Shown in pieces: positions 1-13,400 of a DNA stretch of 64,000 nt (position 1 is its first letter; each line of letters starts with the position of its first letter). Under the pieces are notes generated by a model. The model saw only the letters and a program-made list of their open reading frames with translations, was not told the DNA's origin and did no database searches. The stretch is from Tragulus kanchil (Eukaryota; Chordata; Mammalia; Artiodactyla; Tragulidae): assembly GCA_022376925.1 (NCBI GenBank), contig JAIOJX010000005.1, positions 89,239,501-89,303,500 of the forward strand, given 5' to 3'. Made by a program: the position numbers and the translations under genes.

Positions 1-1753
1 GGTATAATTACCAAGTCAACTACAAGAATGTGTATTTACAATATTTGCTGTGTAAGTGCTAGTAATTATATGGTTATATGTGCCATGTAAAATATAGTGA
101 TATCAAATCTTCTGTTGTTTAAAATGTCTAGATTTTAGAGGATAATCTTTATAATCATTAGAAGGGCTTATTAAATCCCAGCATTATCCAGGGCAAACTC
201 TCTGATGGACCTGAATACAAAAGATACTGCAAGAGCGCTGGTATTCAGATTGCTGTATTAGGATGTTTGTCTCTCAGTGTTCCTTGATCTTGCCAGGCTT
301 CTGCATGCAGTTTTGCCACTGACTTGAATTGAGATAGGCAAGGGTAAGGGTCCCTGGACCCTGTCCCCACATCTGCAGACTTGTCACATCTCCCCACAGG
401 AAACAGGCTTCCTCAGGTCTCTCACCTGCAGCCAACTTCACTTTGTAAGAATCGTATTTTTAACTCTTCCCAGGGAAACTTCACATCACTGCAGAAGTAG
501 ACCAAGGCAGACCACCCACCCCTGCTATAATTCAGCGGGAGGGCCTGTGAAGGCATTAAGCTGGAGGCTGGGTCGTCTAGGGTTGCTGCATTCTCCAACC
601 CAGATGGGAGTTTTACTCCAAAAGTTGAGGAAATGGTGCTATTGTGAGTTAGTTCTGACCCTTTGTCATTCTGAGTTTTCAGTGTTAAAATAGAAGGTAT
701 TGAGCACGGGGCTTTTTGAGAGGCCATCAGTCACTGCTTCTCTGTAAATTAAAATGTGACAGCACTCACACAGAACATTTTAAGGCCTTTTTGTCTAGTC
801 ACGGGATGTTGTGTGGTGGAGGCTCGGGCTTATTCTGTCCAGAGGTCAATTTACTGATGCTAAAGGCTGCTTTGGGTTTTTTTCTAGCTTTCAGAAGTTG
901 GAAAAGAGACAGATAAGTCCAAACTCCAGTGTTAACAACCAAATATATTCGAAAATCTATCCAGATTACAGATGGGCATTTATTACTAGCAGTAAGATAT
1001 GAGAATCGGGATAGACCCAGAAATGTTATCACTTTCTCATGACAAAGGGTGGGGCAGTTGGGGCAGTAGAGTAGGCAAAGATGGATGATTATAAATGCAT
1101 TTTTTAATGTGGGGTCAATAGGTTGTAAGTCATGAATAGGAGAAAGGAGACAGAATGAGAGGAAGAATCGGCATATATCCCACCATAGATAGGTAAAAGT
1201 TGAGTTTTCAAATAGAGTTGAATTTATACAACCAAAGCTCCCATGTGATTGTAAACTTGCCAAAATGTGATGAACATATAAATGAACCTGGGTATAAGCA
1301 ATAATATCCACTAGTGTTTGTTATCAGCTGCTGTAACCAAGTGGCTGGTTCATTTGGTTGATGCTGATTATGGCCTTTAACCATGGTGGTTTGTTTTGTG
1401 TTTTGTTTTTTATTTCACAAAAAGCCAATAAAATTGTTTAGCTATAAAATGCCTCCAGTTTTTTTTTTTTTTTCTTAAAGGACTACCATTGTTCTTTTGT
1501 GTGTAATTTCCATTGCTTTTTAAAAGAACCAAGTACTAGGTCATGGGGGCTCTGTGTTCTCTAGGAAAAAAGCAGCTTGAATGTGTCTTCAGTATTGCCA
1601 GCAGATTGTACACCATGATGCAAATGAGGGGTCTGGCTATTTGCTTTTGGCTAATATATTATGTCATTAGACATGGTACAATTTTGGAAAGCAAAACAAA
1701 CAAACAAAAATAATGTGTCTACATTACAATGTTCCGTTAATGTACTAATGGAC
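1..1753. other. Unassigned intergenic sequence
   Basis: No repeat family or exon is recognisable. Reading frames are short and no frame is longer than 170 codons. The only signal-like item is an AATAAA at 1427-1432 with a T-run shortly after, which could be chance in AT-rich DNA or the remnant of an old 3' end. I see no matching coding region upstream. Confidence 0.5.
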
Positions 1754-3883
1754 TTGGTTTTAATCTGATTTGGGGTGATTCTAGGAGCAATTAAGTCAAA
1801 GTTTGCATTGGTGGGCTCATGGAGATCAGTCTTTTCTTCAGAAGCAGATCTGAGAAAGCCTTCGCAAAAAAATATAAAGAATCTCTGACCTTCTAGGTAG
1901 TGTAATATTTGCCCAAGTTCAGAGGAAGAAGGGTCTCCAGTGAGGTCTCAAGGGGGATTTTCTGAGTGGCAAGTGCCCCGTGACTCTGTGAAAAGGAGTA
2001 GAAGACAGTTTCCACCAGGCCAGGCACCTTTTGCCTAATGCATACCAGTGAGGTCTTTCCTCTAGAAAGTCTCAGTCTAAGTTTCTGACAAACCATTAAG
2101 GATCTCAGCAACCCTATAGGGGACCACAACCACTGTAGGAACCACAAATTTTACTGGTTTAGAGCTAACTCAAATATTTTCATTATAGACGTTCAAAAGC
2201 AAGAATTCCATGCCCCTAAGATTGTTTTCCCACTTGCTTCCATTGTATGGTATATCAGCTGTCAGAATTCAGTTTTTTACCACGGTAACATTGGCTAAGT
2301 AGAATAAATTCTACTCGTCGGAAGAAAACAAAATGAATTCTGAATTTGGAAATGTATGAGTATAGCATTTCTAAAGGGAATCCTTTTCTGTAAGCTCAAG
2401 ATTTACCAGGCTTTTTCTTAGAGAAATACATATGGGTATGTCTTTAATTGGATGCTAGTGGGCAAGTAGCAATAACTCCTCTTTTCTAGAAGAATGCAAC
2501 TACTGCATAAAAGACGTAGAGTTAAAAGTTAGCTAGGGAGAATGTGTTTGTGTTATGTGTGTATGTGTGCAGTTAATCAAGAAGAAACATGTAGAAGGAA
2601 AAAAAGGCTAAAATAATTTTTTAAAATATAGAGGAGGAAGGAACTGACCAGATCCATGGAAGTTGAATTAAGCACTGTGATCTCCAGATGTGCCTCTTTC
2701 TTCTAGTGCTAGTTTATGAGATTATTCAATCTCTCATGATTTATTTTCAGATAAAGATTTTGCTCTATTGAATTTCCAGTTAGGAGGCAGGTGATGTATG
2801 CACTATGGAAATGCATTGGTTTTAATCTGATTTGGGGTGATTCTAGGAGCAATTAAGTCAAAGTTTGCATTGGTGGGCTCATGGAGATCAGTCTTTTCTT
2901 CAGAAGCAGATCTGAGAAAGCCTTCGCAAAAAAATATAAAGAATCTCTGACCTTCTAGGTAGTGTAATATTTGCCCAAGTTCAGAGGAAGAAGGGTCTCC
3001 AGTGAGGTCTCAAGGGGGATTTTCTGAGTGGCAAGTGCCCCGTGACTCTGTGAAAAGGAGTAGAAGACAGTTTCCACCAGGCCAGGCACCTTTTGCCTAA
3101 TGCATACCAGTGAGGTCTTTCCTCTAGAAAGTCTCAGTCTAAGTTTCTGACAAACCATTAAGGATCTCAGCAACCCTATAGGGGACCACAACCACTGTAG
3201 GAACCACAAATTTTACTGGTTTAGAGCTAACTCAAATATTTTCATTATAGACGTTCAAAAGCAAGAATTCCATGCCCCTAAGATTGTTTTCCCACTTGCT
3301 TCCATTGTATGGTATATCAGCTGTCAGAATTCAGTTTTTTACCACGGTAACATTGGCTAAGTAGAATAAATTCTACTAGTCGGGAAGAAAACAAAATGAA
3401 TTCTGAATTTGGAAATGTATGAGTATAGCATTTCTAAAGGGAATCCTTTTCTGTAAGCTCAAGATTTACCAGGCTTTTTCTTAGAGAAATACATATGGGT
3501 ATGTCTTTAATTGGATGCTAGTGGGCAAGTAGCAATAACTCCTCTTTTCTAGAAGAATGCAACTACTGCATAAAAGACGTAGAGTTAAAAGTTAGCTAGG
3601 GAGAATGTGTTTGTGTTATGTGTGTATGTGTGCAGTTAATCAAGAAGAAACATGTAGAAGGAAAAAAAGGCTAAAATAATTTTTTAAAATATAGAGGAGG
3701 AAGGAACTGACCAGATCCATGGAAGTTGAATTAAGCACTGTGATCTCCAGATGTGCCTCTTTCTTCTAGTGCTAGTTTATGAGATTATTCAATCTCTCAT
3801 GATTTATTTTCAGATAAAGATTTTGCTCTATTGAATTTCCAGTTAGGAGGCAGGTGATGTATGCACTATGGAAATGCATTGGT
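1754..3883. repeat. Tandem direct duplication D1 (unit about 1,062 bp)
   Basis: Copy A is 1754-2815 and copy B is 2816-3878. They share a 5-bp microhomology (ttggt) at both unit ends and at the junction. The copies match throughout except near 2316 versus 3378, where one substitution and one extra G occur. The duplicated DNA is unassigned spacer, and the minus-strand 84-codon frame at 1893-2147 recurs at 2955-3209. Probably an assembly overlap. Confidence 0.95.
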
Positions 3884-4619
3884 GTGTCAATTCTGCTGAC
3901 CTCCTGTCAAAAGAGGAGCCATGTTTTTCTTTTTGGCTGCATTTGTAAACCTTACCCTGTGCTGCTAGCGCCTTTAAGTTTATTATTTCTACTTAAGCCA
4001 TTTAGATGCAAGATTTTTCACTGGGTTCATGTGCAGGTGTCTCATCAGTTAGACTTCTGCAGACTATAGTCTACAAAATATGGAAATAATTTGGGAGCAG
4101 ATAACTCTTGGATGGAAACAAATCAATCATAAAGATACACATCCACATACATGAAAGTGTTAGAAACAACATTAAGAGACAAGAAGTGACTTGCCAGCAA
4201 CTCACTCCTACTGCTCTGAGAAGAGAAATCCTGTGACAAGCATTTCTAGTAGAATATAAATAAAATGGGTGATTCCCAAATATGGCCCCCTGGAAAGAGT
4301 ATTTAAATTCTTTTGAGTCTGAATACATTCTTAATCCCAAAGACAAGAATGTTTAGATGTTACTTACAGGCAATCAATGAGAAAAGAACTTGATTCATAT
4401 CTCTCTGTTTGGATGCCAACCAAAGTTTGAGCATTTTTTGTTGTTGTTCTCTCCCAATCTGATAAAATTAAACATCCTTTTGATGATTCACGATAGTTCC
4501 AGTTGGAGGGAAAATACCCATGGAATGTTAACTGTTACATGAAGAGAAACACAACCTCTCTAAGCTTTAGTCATATTAAAAAAAAAAAAAGAAAAAAGAA
4601 AGGGACTGCCTTTCACTGG
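3884..4619. other. Unassigned intergenic sequence
   Basis: No gene or clear repeat is visible. A short A-rich run occurs at 4578-4590. Confidence 0.5.
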
Positions 4620-4705
4620 GTTTTTGGTGCAGATTAAATGAGATGATTTAGGTGAAACACTTTGGCACAGTGCCTGGCATGTAGCAATCCAGTAAATGAA
4701 CATGT
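4620..4705 (+). repeat. MIR SINE 3' fragment
   Basis: The stretch reads like the 3' part of MIR: 'attaaatgagatgattta' followed by 'cagtgcctggcatgtagca' and 'agtaaatgaa'. It is an old, diverged mammalian SINE fragment. Confidence 0.55.
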
Positions 4706-4842
4706 ATATTCAGAATGTCAAGTACTCAGGCAAGAAATTCAAGAGAAGGACAACTCTGAAAGTTACGAAATGGAACAAAGATGTGTTTTCCTGCATTTCT
4801 CTTCCCACATGCCAACTCCACTGCTTACTGCTGCATGTGTGC

Positions 4843-5049
4843 GTGTTTAGCCGTTTCAGTCATGTCCCACTCTTTGGGACCCTATGCACTGTAGCCCACC
4901 AGGCTCTTCTGTCCAGGGGATTCTCCAGGCATGAATACTAGAGTGGGTTGTCATGCCCGCCTCCAGGGGATATTCCTGATCCAGAGATCAAACCCAGGTC
5001 TCCTGCACTGCAGGCAGATTCCTTACTGTCTGAGCCATTGGGGAAGCCT
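4843..5049 (-). mobile_element. Bov-A2-type SINE, reverse orientation
   Basis: Read on the minus strand it starts with a tRNA-like head (aggcttccccaatggctcag) and continues with the Bov-A body. On the plus strand one sees 'cccactctttgggacc', 'tagcccaccaggct' and 'ttctccaggc'. Duplication D2 starts inside it at 4933, so a partial second copy lies at 5985-6100. The family is restricted to ruminants and is the first pointer to the host group. Confidence 0.85.
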
Positions 5050-7036
5050 AGTGCTCCATGACACTGATTAAATAATTAGAAAATAAGAATTACAGCAAGA
5101 GAAAAGGCAGGTGGTGGGAAGATGGGGGAAAATATGTCTCTTTCCAAGACATTGCTCCTAACTGTTCTCTCTATGGAATAAGGGTTGGACCACCCTAAGG
5201 TGAAACTTGACTGAGCCTCTCATCCACATCAAGCTCTTTCCTTTTTATTGCTCCCAATTACTTTTTAAATTTTTCTTGAAGCTTGACTGGAGAGTCAAGT
5301 TAACCAGACTTTTCAGTGCTCTGCAGTGCTTGGCATTATCATCTTCCAAGGTCTCTTTTTTATTTTTCATAATTTCTTCCGTTTCTTCCATAATATCCAC
5401 TACTACTCCCATAACATGTTTGACATACATCTTTAAAAGTACAGATGACCTTATACACCATGTTGTTTTGTGGGGGTATGATTGTTACACAAATGGTGTT
5501 ATCTAATAAATTCCATTTATTCTGCTTCTCAGACTCCACACTGTTTTAGAAATCTAGCCATGTTGCAATGTGTGCATCAGCCCTTTGCTTCCCATGGCTG
5601 CTCAGTGTTCTGCAACATCTACCACATTTTTCTCTCCCATTCCACTGGCAACAGAACAACCAATGCCATTCCCAGGCCCTACAGTAGACCTCTTGGCACA
5701 TGCCCTCAGGTCAAGATCCAAAGCCAGACTCCAAGTTTGGCTCCAGGCATACAGAATCAAGGCCTTCTGAGGTGAGGGACACCAGAGTCCATGATGAAAG
5801 TTGACATGATTCTACAGAACTCAAAAATCATAAAGAATTTGAAAGGTTGTCTTCCAGCCTAGAGATGGCTGTCTTCTGACAAAAACCTGAGCTTATCTCC
5901 CTGACATCTGAGAGTCACCTGAGGCTTTCCTGATGGTGCAAGTTGTCAGATGACAGAATGAGTTAGCCAGTCCCATCTGGTCTTGAATACTAGAGTGGGT
6001 TGTCATGCCCGCCTCAGGGGATATTCCTGATCCAGAGATCAAACCCAGGTCTCCTGCACTGCAGGCAGATTCCTTACTGTCTGAGCCATTGGGGAAGCCT
6101 AGTGCTCCATGACACTGATTAAATAATTAGAAAATAAGAATTACAGCAAGAGAAAAGGCAGGTGGTGGGAAGATGGGGGAAAATATGTCTCTTTCCAAGA
6201 CATTGCTCCTAACTGTTCTCTCTATGGAATAAGGGTTGGACCACCCTAAGGTGAAACTTGACTGAGCCTCTCATCCACATCAAGCTCTTTCCTTTTTATT
6301 GCTCCCAATTACTTTTTAAATTTTTCTTGAAGCTTGACTGGAGAGTCAAGTTAACCAGACTTTTCAGTGCTCTGCAGTGCTTGGCATTATCATCTTCCAA
6401 GGTCTCTTTTTTATTTTTCATAATTTCTTCCGTTTCTTCCATAATATCCACTACTACTCCCATAACATGTTTGACATACATCTTTAAAAGTACAGATGAC
6501 CTTATACACCATGTTGTTTTGTGGGGGTATGATTGTTACACAAATGGTGTTATCTAATAAATTCCATTTATTCTGCTTCTCAGACTCCACACTGTTTTAG
6601 AAATCTAGCCATGTTGCAATGTGTGCATCAGCCCTTTGCTTCCCATGGCTGCTCAGTGTTCTGCAACATCTACCACATTTTTCTCTCCCATTCCACTGGC
6701 AACAGAACAACCAATGCCATTCCCAGGCCCTACAGTAGACCTCTTGGCACATGCCCTCAGGTCAAGATCCAAAGCCAGACTCCAAGTTTGGCTCCAGGCA
6801 TACAGAATCAAGGCCTTCTGAGGTGAGGGACACCAGAGTCCATGATGAAAGTTGACATGATTCTACAGAACTCAAAAATCATAAAGAATTTGAAAGGTTG
6901 TCTTCCAGCCTAGAGATGGCTGTCTTCTGACAAAAACCTGAGCTTATCTCCCTGACATCTGAGAGTCACCTGAGGCTTTCCTGATGGTGCAAGTTGTCAG
7001 ATGACAGAATGAGTTAGCCAGTCCCATCTGGTCTTG
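4933..7036. repeat. Tandem direct duplication D2 (unit about 1,051 bp)
   Basis: Copy A is 4933-5984 and copy B is 5985-7036. The only difference seen is a missing C near the start of copy B (gcctcagggg against gcctccagggg), just after the junction. Copy A begins in the middle of a Bov-A2 element, so the duplication ignores element boundaries. Frames at 5207, 5482 and 5570 recur 1,051 bp downstream. Confidence 0.95.
5985..6100 (-). mobile_element. Partial second copy of the Bov-A2 SINE (inside D2)
   Basis: This is the 5'-head half of the element at 4843-5049, repeated because D2 starts within it. It has no body or target-site duplication of its own, so it is not an independent insertion. Confidence 0.85.
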
Positions 7037-7914
7037 GAATTCTGAGTCATCTGACCCTCATAAAAGGCAAGAGGACAAGATGACTTCTCAAAAGGCCCTT
7101 GAATGCTAAGATTTCTGATTTTCTACCTTTAAAAAAATCCCTAGGGATAAATAAAAAAAACTTTCCCCCCAAACCATCAGAGAATTAGGGGTTTTTAGCA
7201 ACAAGCAACCCATTCTCCTTGCTTGGTCCTGCAATAAACTTTCCTTTGCTCTAAAAAAATAAATAAGTAACTAAACTCCTAGAGAACTCGTCCATTTGCA
7301 TTGATGGTTGCCTCCTAATTTTATTTTACATATGAAACCTAAAGAAAAAGTAACTTATCAATACAAATTCTAAAGATTGTTCAGAGCCTCAGAGCCTTTC
7401 ATATTCTTTATTGAATATAAAACTTAGTTTTTCACTCTGGGTTGTGAACGACAGAGCAACACCACCTGATTCACAAGTTGAAGGTTGTTCAGACCACTGA
7501 TTTCTCTCCCAACCTCACCCTCATTGGGATGCTAGGACCTCATGACCACTACTAAGATATCTTTCAATTTGCATATCAGAAAGAATTCTTTAAAGTAAAT
7601 AGTCATAGTAAATGGTTAAACATTTGAAATTTCCAACTCAGACAAAGAGGCTAACTGATCATTTACAAAATAGTAATAATAAGGTGGACTCTCTCCCCAG
7701 CAAATTCTGTACTGCTGATTATTGTTCCCATTGAGGCAACATTTGCACAGGTTGCCAGGGACAGTGAGGCCTAGGAATGCTAAGACGCACTTTCATGTGT
7801 TCTTTCAGTCTTATTCCAGTGTTTTCTCACTGTGCCTAGCCCAATGAATTGATGTCCCAAGCTTGGTACCAATCTATCAGAATGCAAAACACTGATTTGA
7901 GAACCATGATAATA

Positions 7915-8020
7915 CTATATAACATTTTTCAGTATATACTGTGGCCAGACAATAAGTGCTTTACATGCATTTAGCTCATTCAGTTCTCACAACACTCTCT
8001 TATGGGGAAGGTGATGGGTT
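7915..8020 (-). repeat. MIR-like fragment
   Basis: The text 'aagtgctttacatgcattta' followed by 'cattcagttctcacaacact' resembles a minus-strand MIR/L2 segment. It recurs at 9010-9115 through D3. It is diverged, so the family call is tentative. Confidence 0.4.
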
Positions 8021-9009
8021 CCCCAGAAGCTGACCCTGAGATGGTGATTCACAGGTGAGGTCACCTGAGGCTTTCCTGATGGTGCAAGTTGTCAGATGAC
8101 AGAATGAGTTAGCCAGTCCCATCTGGTCTTGGAATTCTGAGTCATCTGACCCTCATAAAAGGCAAGAGGACAAGATGACTTCTCAAAAGGCCCTTGAATG
8201 CTAAGATTTCTGATTTTCTACCTTTAAAAAAATCCCTAGGGATAAATAAAAAAAACTTTCCCCCCAAACCATCAGAGAATTAGGGGTTTTTAGCAACAAG
8301 CAACCCATTCTCCTTGCTTGGTCCTGCAATAAACTTTCCTTTGCTCTAAAAAAATAAATAAGTAACTAAACTCCTAGAGAACTCGTCCATTTGCATTGAT
8401 GGTTGCCTCCTAATTTTATTTTACATATGAAACCTAAAGAAAAAGTAACTTATCAATACAAATTCTAAAGATTGTTCAGAGCCTCAGAGCCTTTCATATT
8501 CTTTATTGAATATAAAACTTAGTTTTTCACTCTGGGTTGTGAACGACAGAGCAACACCACCTGATTCACAAGTTGAAGGTTGTTCAGACCACTGATTTCT
8601 CTCCCAACCTCACCCTCATTGGGATGCTAGGACCTCATGACCACTACTAAGATATCTTTCAATTTGCATATCAGAAAGAATTCTTTAAAGTAAATAGTCA
8701 TAGTAAATGGTTAAACATTTGAAATTTCCAACTCAGACAAAGAGGCTAACTGATCATTTACAAAATAGTAATAATAAGGTGGACTCTCTCCCCAGCAAAT
8801 TCTGTACTGCTGATTATTGTTCCCATTGAGGCAACATTTGCACAGGTTGCCAGGGACAGTGAGGCCTAGGAATGCTAAGACGCACTTTCATGTGTTCTTT
8901 CAGTCTTATTCCAGTGTTTTCTCACTGTGCCTAGCCCAATGAATTGATGTCCCAAGCTTGGTACCAATCTATCAGAATGCAAAACACTGATTTGAGAACC
9001 ATGATAATA

Positions 9010-9115
9010 CTATATAACATTTTTCAGTATATACTGTGGCCAGACAATAAGTGCTTTACATGCATTTAGCTCATTCAGTTCTCACAACACTCTCTTATGG
9101 GGAAGGTGATGGGTT
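9010..9115 (-). repeat. MIR-like fragment, D3 second copy
   Basis: Same segment as 7915-8020, shifted by the 1,095-bp duplication offset. Confidence 0.4.
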
Positions 9116-9156
9116 CCCCAGAAGCTGACCCTGAGATGGTGATTCACAGGTGAGGT

Positions 9157-10104
9157 GAGACCAACACTGGAGAGGGTGGAAGCAGGAAGGTAAGAAGCCA
9201 AGAAGGGGCCCTGGTTCAGACAGCCCACTCTTAGCCTGGTCTCAAGGTGCACCCTGCAGTGTAATCATCACCTCATAGTGGGCTTTCCTATGCCTGCACA
9301 GGTAGCCAAAGCCTCCGTACTCTGGGCTGGGGCCGGGAGGGGATTAGTGTAAACTTCCAGGCATCATAGGCCTGTGTTGGCTCCAACAGCATGTAGGAAA
9401 TCCTCTGAGGAGAGTCATGGGTGTGAGCTGTTTAAGGTAAGCAGAAGAACACAAAAGTCAAGGAGGGACACCCCGGAAAGCAAAATGTACCCAAGGGCAT
9501 CAGGTTAATTTGTCCACTAATCTCTATTTCGAAATTCTGAAAAACAAGACTATTTGATGAGGCACACTGATGGAAGTTTTATATGCTGACAGAACATTGC
9601 ATCCTCTTTTGCGTCCGCGTCAAAAAGCTTCAGAAATCAATGTGAAATGCATCAAAAGATAAATTCTTCTTGGATTGACTTCTAAAAATTAGTGAATCTC
9701 AACCATAATCATCCTCTCTCAAAACATACACAAGACCTTATTGGAAAGGGCATCACTGAATTTTCTCTTGACTGTGCAAAACAAATTTAATAACAACCTA
9801 CTTGAACCTAAACAAATTTCTGCCATGCAGCATTTTCTAGAATTATAGCAATTTTGGAAAAAAAAGCCCAGGATGGTAATTCTGATTCTCCCTCAACGAT
9901 CCTAACATCTCCCGCCATGGACCAGAATCAGTCCAAGAGAAAGGATCAAAACTGCAAGATTTTCAGTCTTTTAAATTTTTATTTCAATACCAACTGCTTG
10001 ATACACACAGCATTCATGCTTGATTTTTACTGAGCTTCCCACAAGACCTAAAGTTAAGTCACTACTCAAAGAGTCTAGGCATTATAATCGAGACCTAATT
10101 CCTA
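9157..10104. other. Unassigned intergenic sequence
   Basis: I see no gene, RNA or repeat I can name. A GC-richer patch at about 9320-9345 is too short to count as a CpG island. Confidence 0.5.
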
Positions 10105-10984
10105 GTTTAAGGAAAATAACAGAGTATTCCTCCAGCTGCCCAAATACTAAGCAACCCTGCCAGCTGCAGCCACAGGGAAGTGCCTCCCCATGGATCATTT
10201 TTCTGATTTTATTCAGGTAATTCTGTGGGGAAGAGAATGGTTTCATCGATCCTTATTTCTTCTTACAACTTGTTGAGGCAAGATGGCAGGGATATGTGTA
10301 TAAATATCTGAGCTCTTCCCAATGGGGTATCTTTTTTTTTCTTTTCAGAGTTTGAGTTGTTTCTGATTGATGGATATATTGGTAATAGAGGTGAATGATG
10401 TCTCTATATGTGATGATCATCTTTGCTGAAACTCCAAAAACAGCATTCATCTTCTCCTCTTCAATGGAAGTTCTTCTGGACTATGTATACCCTAAATCAG
10501 AAATGACTGCCTTCATAACCAGTTAGGATATATCACCCCTGTCTTAAAAACACTTGGTATGAGTGAGACCCTCAGATGACAGCCATGAAAAGATGCTTCT
10601 TTTGAGAGTGTCTTGACCTAAAATCCACCCAGGAAGTCAGAGCCTTCCAGGTTGAACATCATTCCAGATCTCATTTCTCCTAAAACAGACCACCCACTCC
10701 TCGCAAAATCTGTTAACAGGGACTCTTTGATCCTCAGGTCTGAAAGAATGCATTATAACTGTCACTTTCTCATCCTACCCTCTCCTTTGCCCCAAGCCTG
10801 ACCCTGCTTCTAGACCTGGCCCTGTAGAAATCCCCTTTGACCAACGTCATACCAAACAGACAATGCAAATAAAGGTCTGGATGCTTTTTGGCAGGATAGG
10901 TGAAAAAGGTCTCTCAAATCCTTTTCAAATCCCACAGAACTTCATACTAAACACATTGTAACCCAAAATCTCAGGTATCAGAAC

Positions 10985-11100
10985 TACCTCTTTTTTGGCC
11001 TTAAGGTGAGCAGGATCTTAGCTCCCTGACAGAGATCGAATCTGTGACCTCTGCAGTGGGGCACAGAGCCTTAACCACTGGACTACCAACAAATTCCTAG
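10985..11100 (-). mobile_element. tRNA-Glu-derived (CHR-type) SINE, reverse
   Basis: Minus-strand reading gives the head of an artiodactyl tRNA-Glu SINE. The plus strand shows 'ttttttggcc', 'tagctccctgacagagatcg' and 'ccttaaccactggac'. The element is old and short, with an altered 5' end (caacaaattcctag). Confidence 0.7.
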
Positions 11101-12086
11101 CACTGACTTTCTTGTCTACTATCTTTTGCCAGGAGGAAGCTTCATTCCATTCCGTCTTTGACATGTTTTCAACTGATGTGGTGCAAATCACCCACACCTT
11201 ATCCTGGTTTAAGGAAAATAACAGAGTATTCCTCCAGCTGCCCAAATACTAAGCAACCCTGCCAGCTGCAGCCACAGGGAAGTGCCTCCCCATGGATCAT
11301 TTTTCTGATTTTATTCAGGTAATTCTGTGGGGAAGAGAATGGTTTCATCGATCCTTATTTCTTCTTACAACTTGTTGAGGCAAGATGGCAGGGATATGTG
11401 TATAAATATCTGAGCTCTTCCCAATGGGGTATCTTTTTTTTTCTTTTCAGAGTTTGAGTTGTTTCTGATTGATGGATATATTGGTAATAGAGGTGAATGA
11501 TGTCTCTATATGTGATGATCATCTTTGCTGAAACTCCAAAAACAGCATTCATCTTCTCCTCTTCAATGGAAGTTCTTCTGGACTATGTATACCCTAAATC
11601 AGAAATGACTGCCTTCATAACCAGTTAGGATATATCACCCCTGTCTTAAAAACACTTGGTATGAGTGAGACCCTCAGATGACAGCCATGAAAAGATGCTT
11701 CTTTTGAGAGTGTCTTGACCTAAAATCCACCCAGGAAGTCAGAGCCTTCCAGGTTGAACATCATTCCAGATCTCATTTCTCCTAAAACAGACCACCCACT
11801 CCTCGCAAAATCTGTTAACAGGGACTCTTTGATCCTCAGGTCTGAAAGAATGCATTATAACTGTCACTTTCTCATCCTACCCTCTCCTTTGCCCCAAGCC
11901 TGACCCTGCTTCTAGACCTGGCCCTGTAGAAATCCCCTTTGACCAACGTCATACCAAACAGACAATGCAAATAAAGGTCTGGATGCTTTTTGGCAGGATA
12001 GGTGAAAAAGGTCTCTCAAATCCTTTTCAAATCCCACAGAACTTCATACTAAACACATTGTAACCCAAAATCTCAGGTATCAGAAC

Positions 12087-12203
12087 TACCTCTTTTTTGG
12101 CCTTAAGGTGAGCAGGATCTTAGCTCCCTGACAGAGATCGAATCTGTGCCCTCTGCAGTGGGGGCACAGAGCCTTAACCACTGGACTACCAACAAATTCC
12201 TAG
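12087..12203 (-). mobile_element. CHR-type SINE, D4 second copy
   Basis: Duplicate of 10985-11100 inside copy B of D4. This version keeps one extra G in the G-run near 12160. Same insertion, not a second event. Confidence 0.7.
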
Positions 12204-12659
12204 CACTGACTTTCTTGTCTACTATCTTTTGCCAGGAGGAAGCTTCATTCCATTCCGTCTTTGACATGTTTTCAACTGATGTGGTGCAAATCACCCACAC
12301 CTTATCCTGGAAAGCCTTGTGATTATAAGTTGATCTAGTCCTCCTTCTACCTTGCCCAAGGGTTGATTTAAGCTTACCACAAATCAATTCATCTAGGACT
12401 TTTGGTACTTCTACCTTGTGCCAAAAATAGTATGAGACCATTAGCCTTTGAGCAGGGGTAGCGCCTAGTATCTGGATGGACACACCCAAATAAAAACAAC
12501 AATAAAAATAAACACGTCAAAATTACACTCAGTAATGCATGACTATGTTGTGAGTTACTTGAAGCATAATCTAGGCTCCACGGCAAAGAGTGCTGGGGTA
12601 GCTTAACATATCATGTCTGACATAATTCTGAGAGAATGAGTTGATAGTATAATTGTCAA

Positions 12660-12960
12660 GTTTTATTCATTTCACAAATATTTATTGCACAGATACCTAA
12701 TATGTGCAATTACTTCTCCAAGAACCAATGTCCCTATCATTTTGGAGTTTACATTCCACTGTGGGAGTCATGGAAAACCAACCAATATGTATTCTGATCA
12801 GATAATTGTCATGAAGGAAAAAGGAAGAAGATAGAAAATAATCAAAAATACCATTTTAGACAAAGGTGGTGAGAGAGAAATCCTCCCCAAGGAGGTATTA
12901 TTGGAGTGGACAGTCAAATTATGTGAGTCAGAAAATCAGAGAGGCCACCACAAGGCCAGC
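12660..12960. repeat. Ancient interspersed repeat, family not assigned
   Basis: The segment has the form of a common mammalian repeat: 'aaatatttattgcacagata', then 'gagtttacattcca', then a purine-rich part ending 'gtattattggagtggacagt'. I cannot assign a family without a library search. Confidence 0.3.
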
Positions 12961-13229
12961 TTGTCTCTATTTCACAGTGTTTGTGCTGTAGACAAGAACT
13001 CAGAGGTCAGAGGTTACTAAAAGGCTCGGGGCTGAAATCACCTTTAAGGGTTGACACTCACATAACTTGGTTAATGCTGGTTCTTAGGGTAAACTTCAGC
13101 CAGCTGTCGACTACACCTCTATAGGGACTCTCATCTTATCTCTCTGCACAGACTTACTTTGCCTTTCCTAAAGCATAGCAGTTGGGTTCTAAGACTGAGT
13201 GTTCCCAAAGAAAACAGCAGAAGTACATG

Positions 13230-13232
<3 letters not shown>

Positions 13233-13269
<37 letters not shown>
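13233..13269. repeat. (TG)n microsatellite
   Basis: About 18 uninterrupted TG units. It sits between the tail of a minus-strand SINE and that SINE's target-site duplication, so it may have grown from the SINE tail. Confidence 0.95.
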
Positions 13270-13272
<3 letters not shown>

Positions 13273-13282
13273 AGTATACTTT

Positions 13283-13400
13283 ATTTCTTATTTTTTTTTT
13301 GGCCATGTCTCATAGCATGAGGATCATAGTTCCCCAACCAGGAATGAAACCCACATCTCCTGCACTGGGAGTCAACCACTGGACACCAGGGAAGTCCCCC
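13283..13400 (-). mobile_element. CHR-type SINE, reverse, with target-site duplication
   Basis: The plus strand ends 'caccagggaagtccccc', the complement of a tRNA-Glu SINE 5' head, and starts with a T-run and 'ggccatgtct'. A 10-bp target duplication, tacatggtat, lies at 13224-13233 and 13401-13410. It encloses both the SINE and the (TG)n tract. Confidence 0.8.

Larger units (their letters stand above)
6965..9156. repeat. Tandem direct duplication D3 (unit 1,095 bp)
   Basis: Copy A is 6965-8059 and copy B is 8060-9156. I see no differences between copies. A 2-bp microhomology (gt) is present at the junction. Copy A overlaps the last 72 bp of D2, so the segment starting 'gtcacctgaggctttcctga' occurs three times, at about 5914, 6965 and 8060. 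Confidence 0.95.
10105..12310. repeat. Tandem direct duplication D4 (unit about 1,102 bp)
   Basis: Copy A is 10105-11206 and copy B is 11207-12310. Differences are confined to the last 170 bases of copy A near 11047-11060 (gtgacc...tggggcac against gtgccc...tgggggcac), including a G-run length change. The minus-strand frame at 10253-10450 recurs at 11355-11552. Confidence 0.95.

Noticed and set aside
5914..8131. Threefold 72-bp repeat as a CRISPR-like or iteron array
   Set aside because: The three copies lie over 1 kb apart and come from the overlap of duplications D2 and D3. There are no regular spacers.
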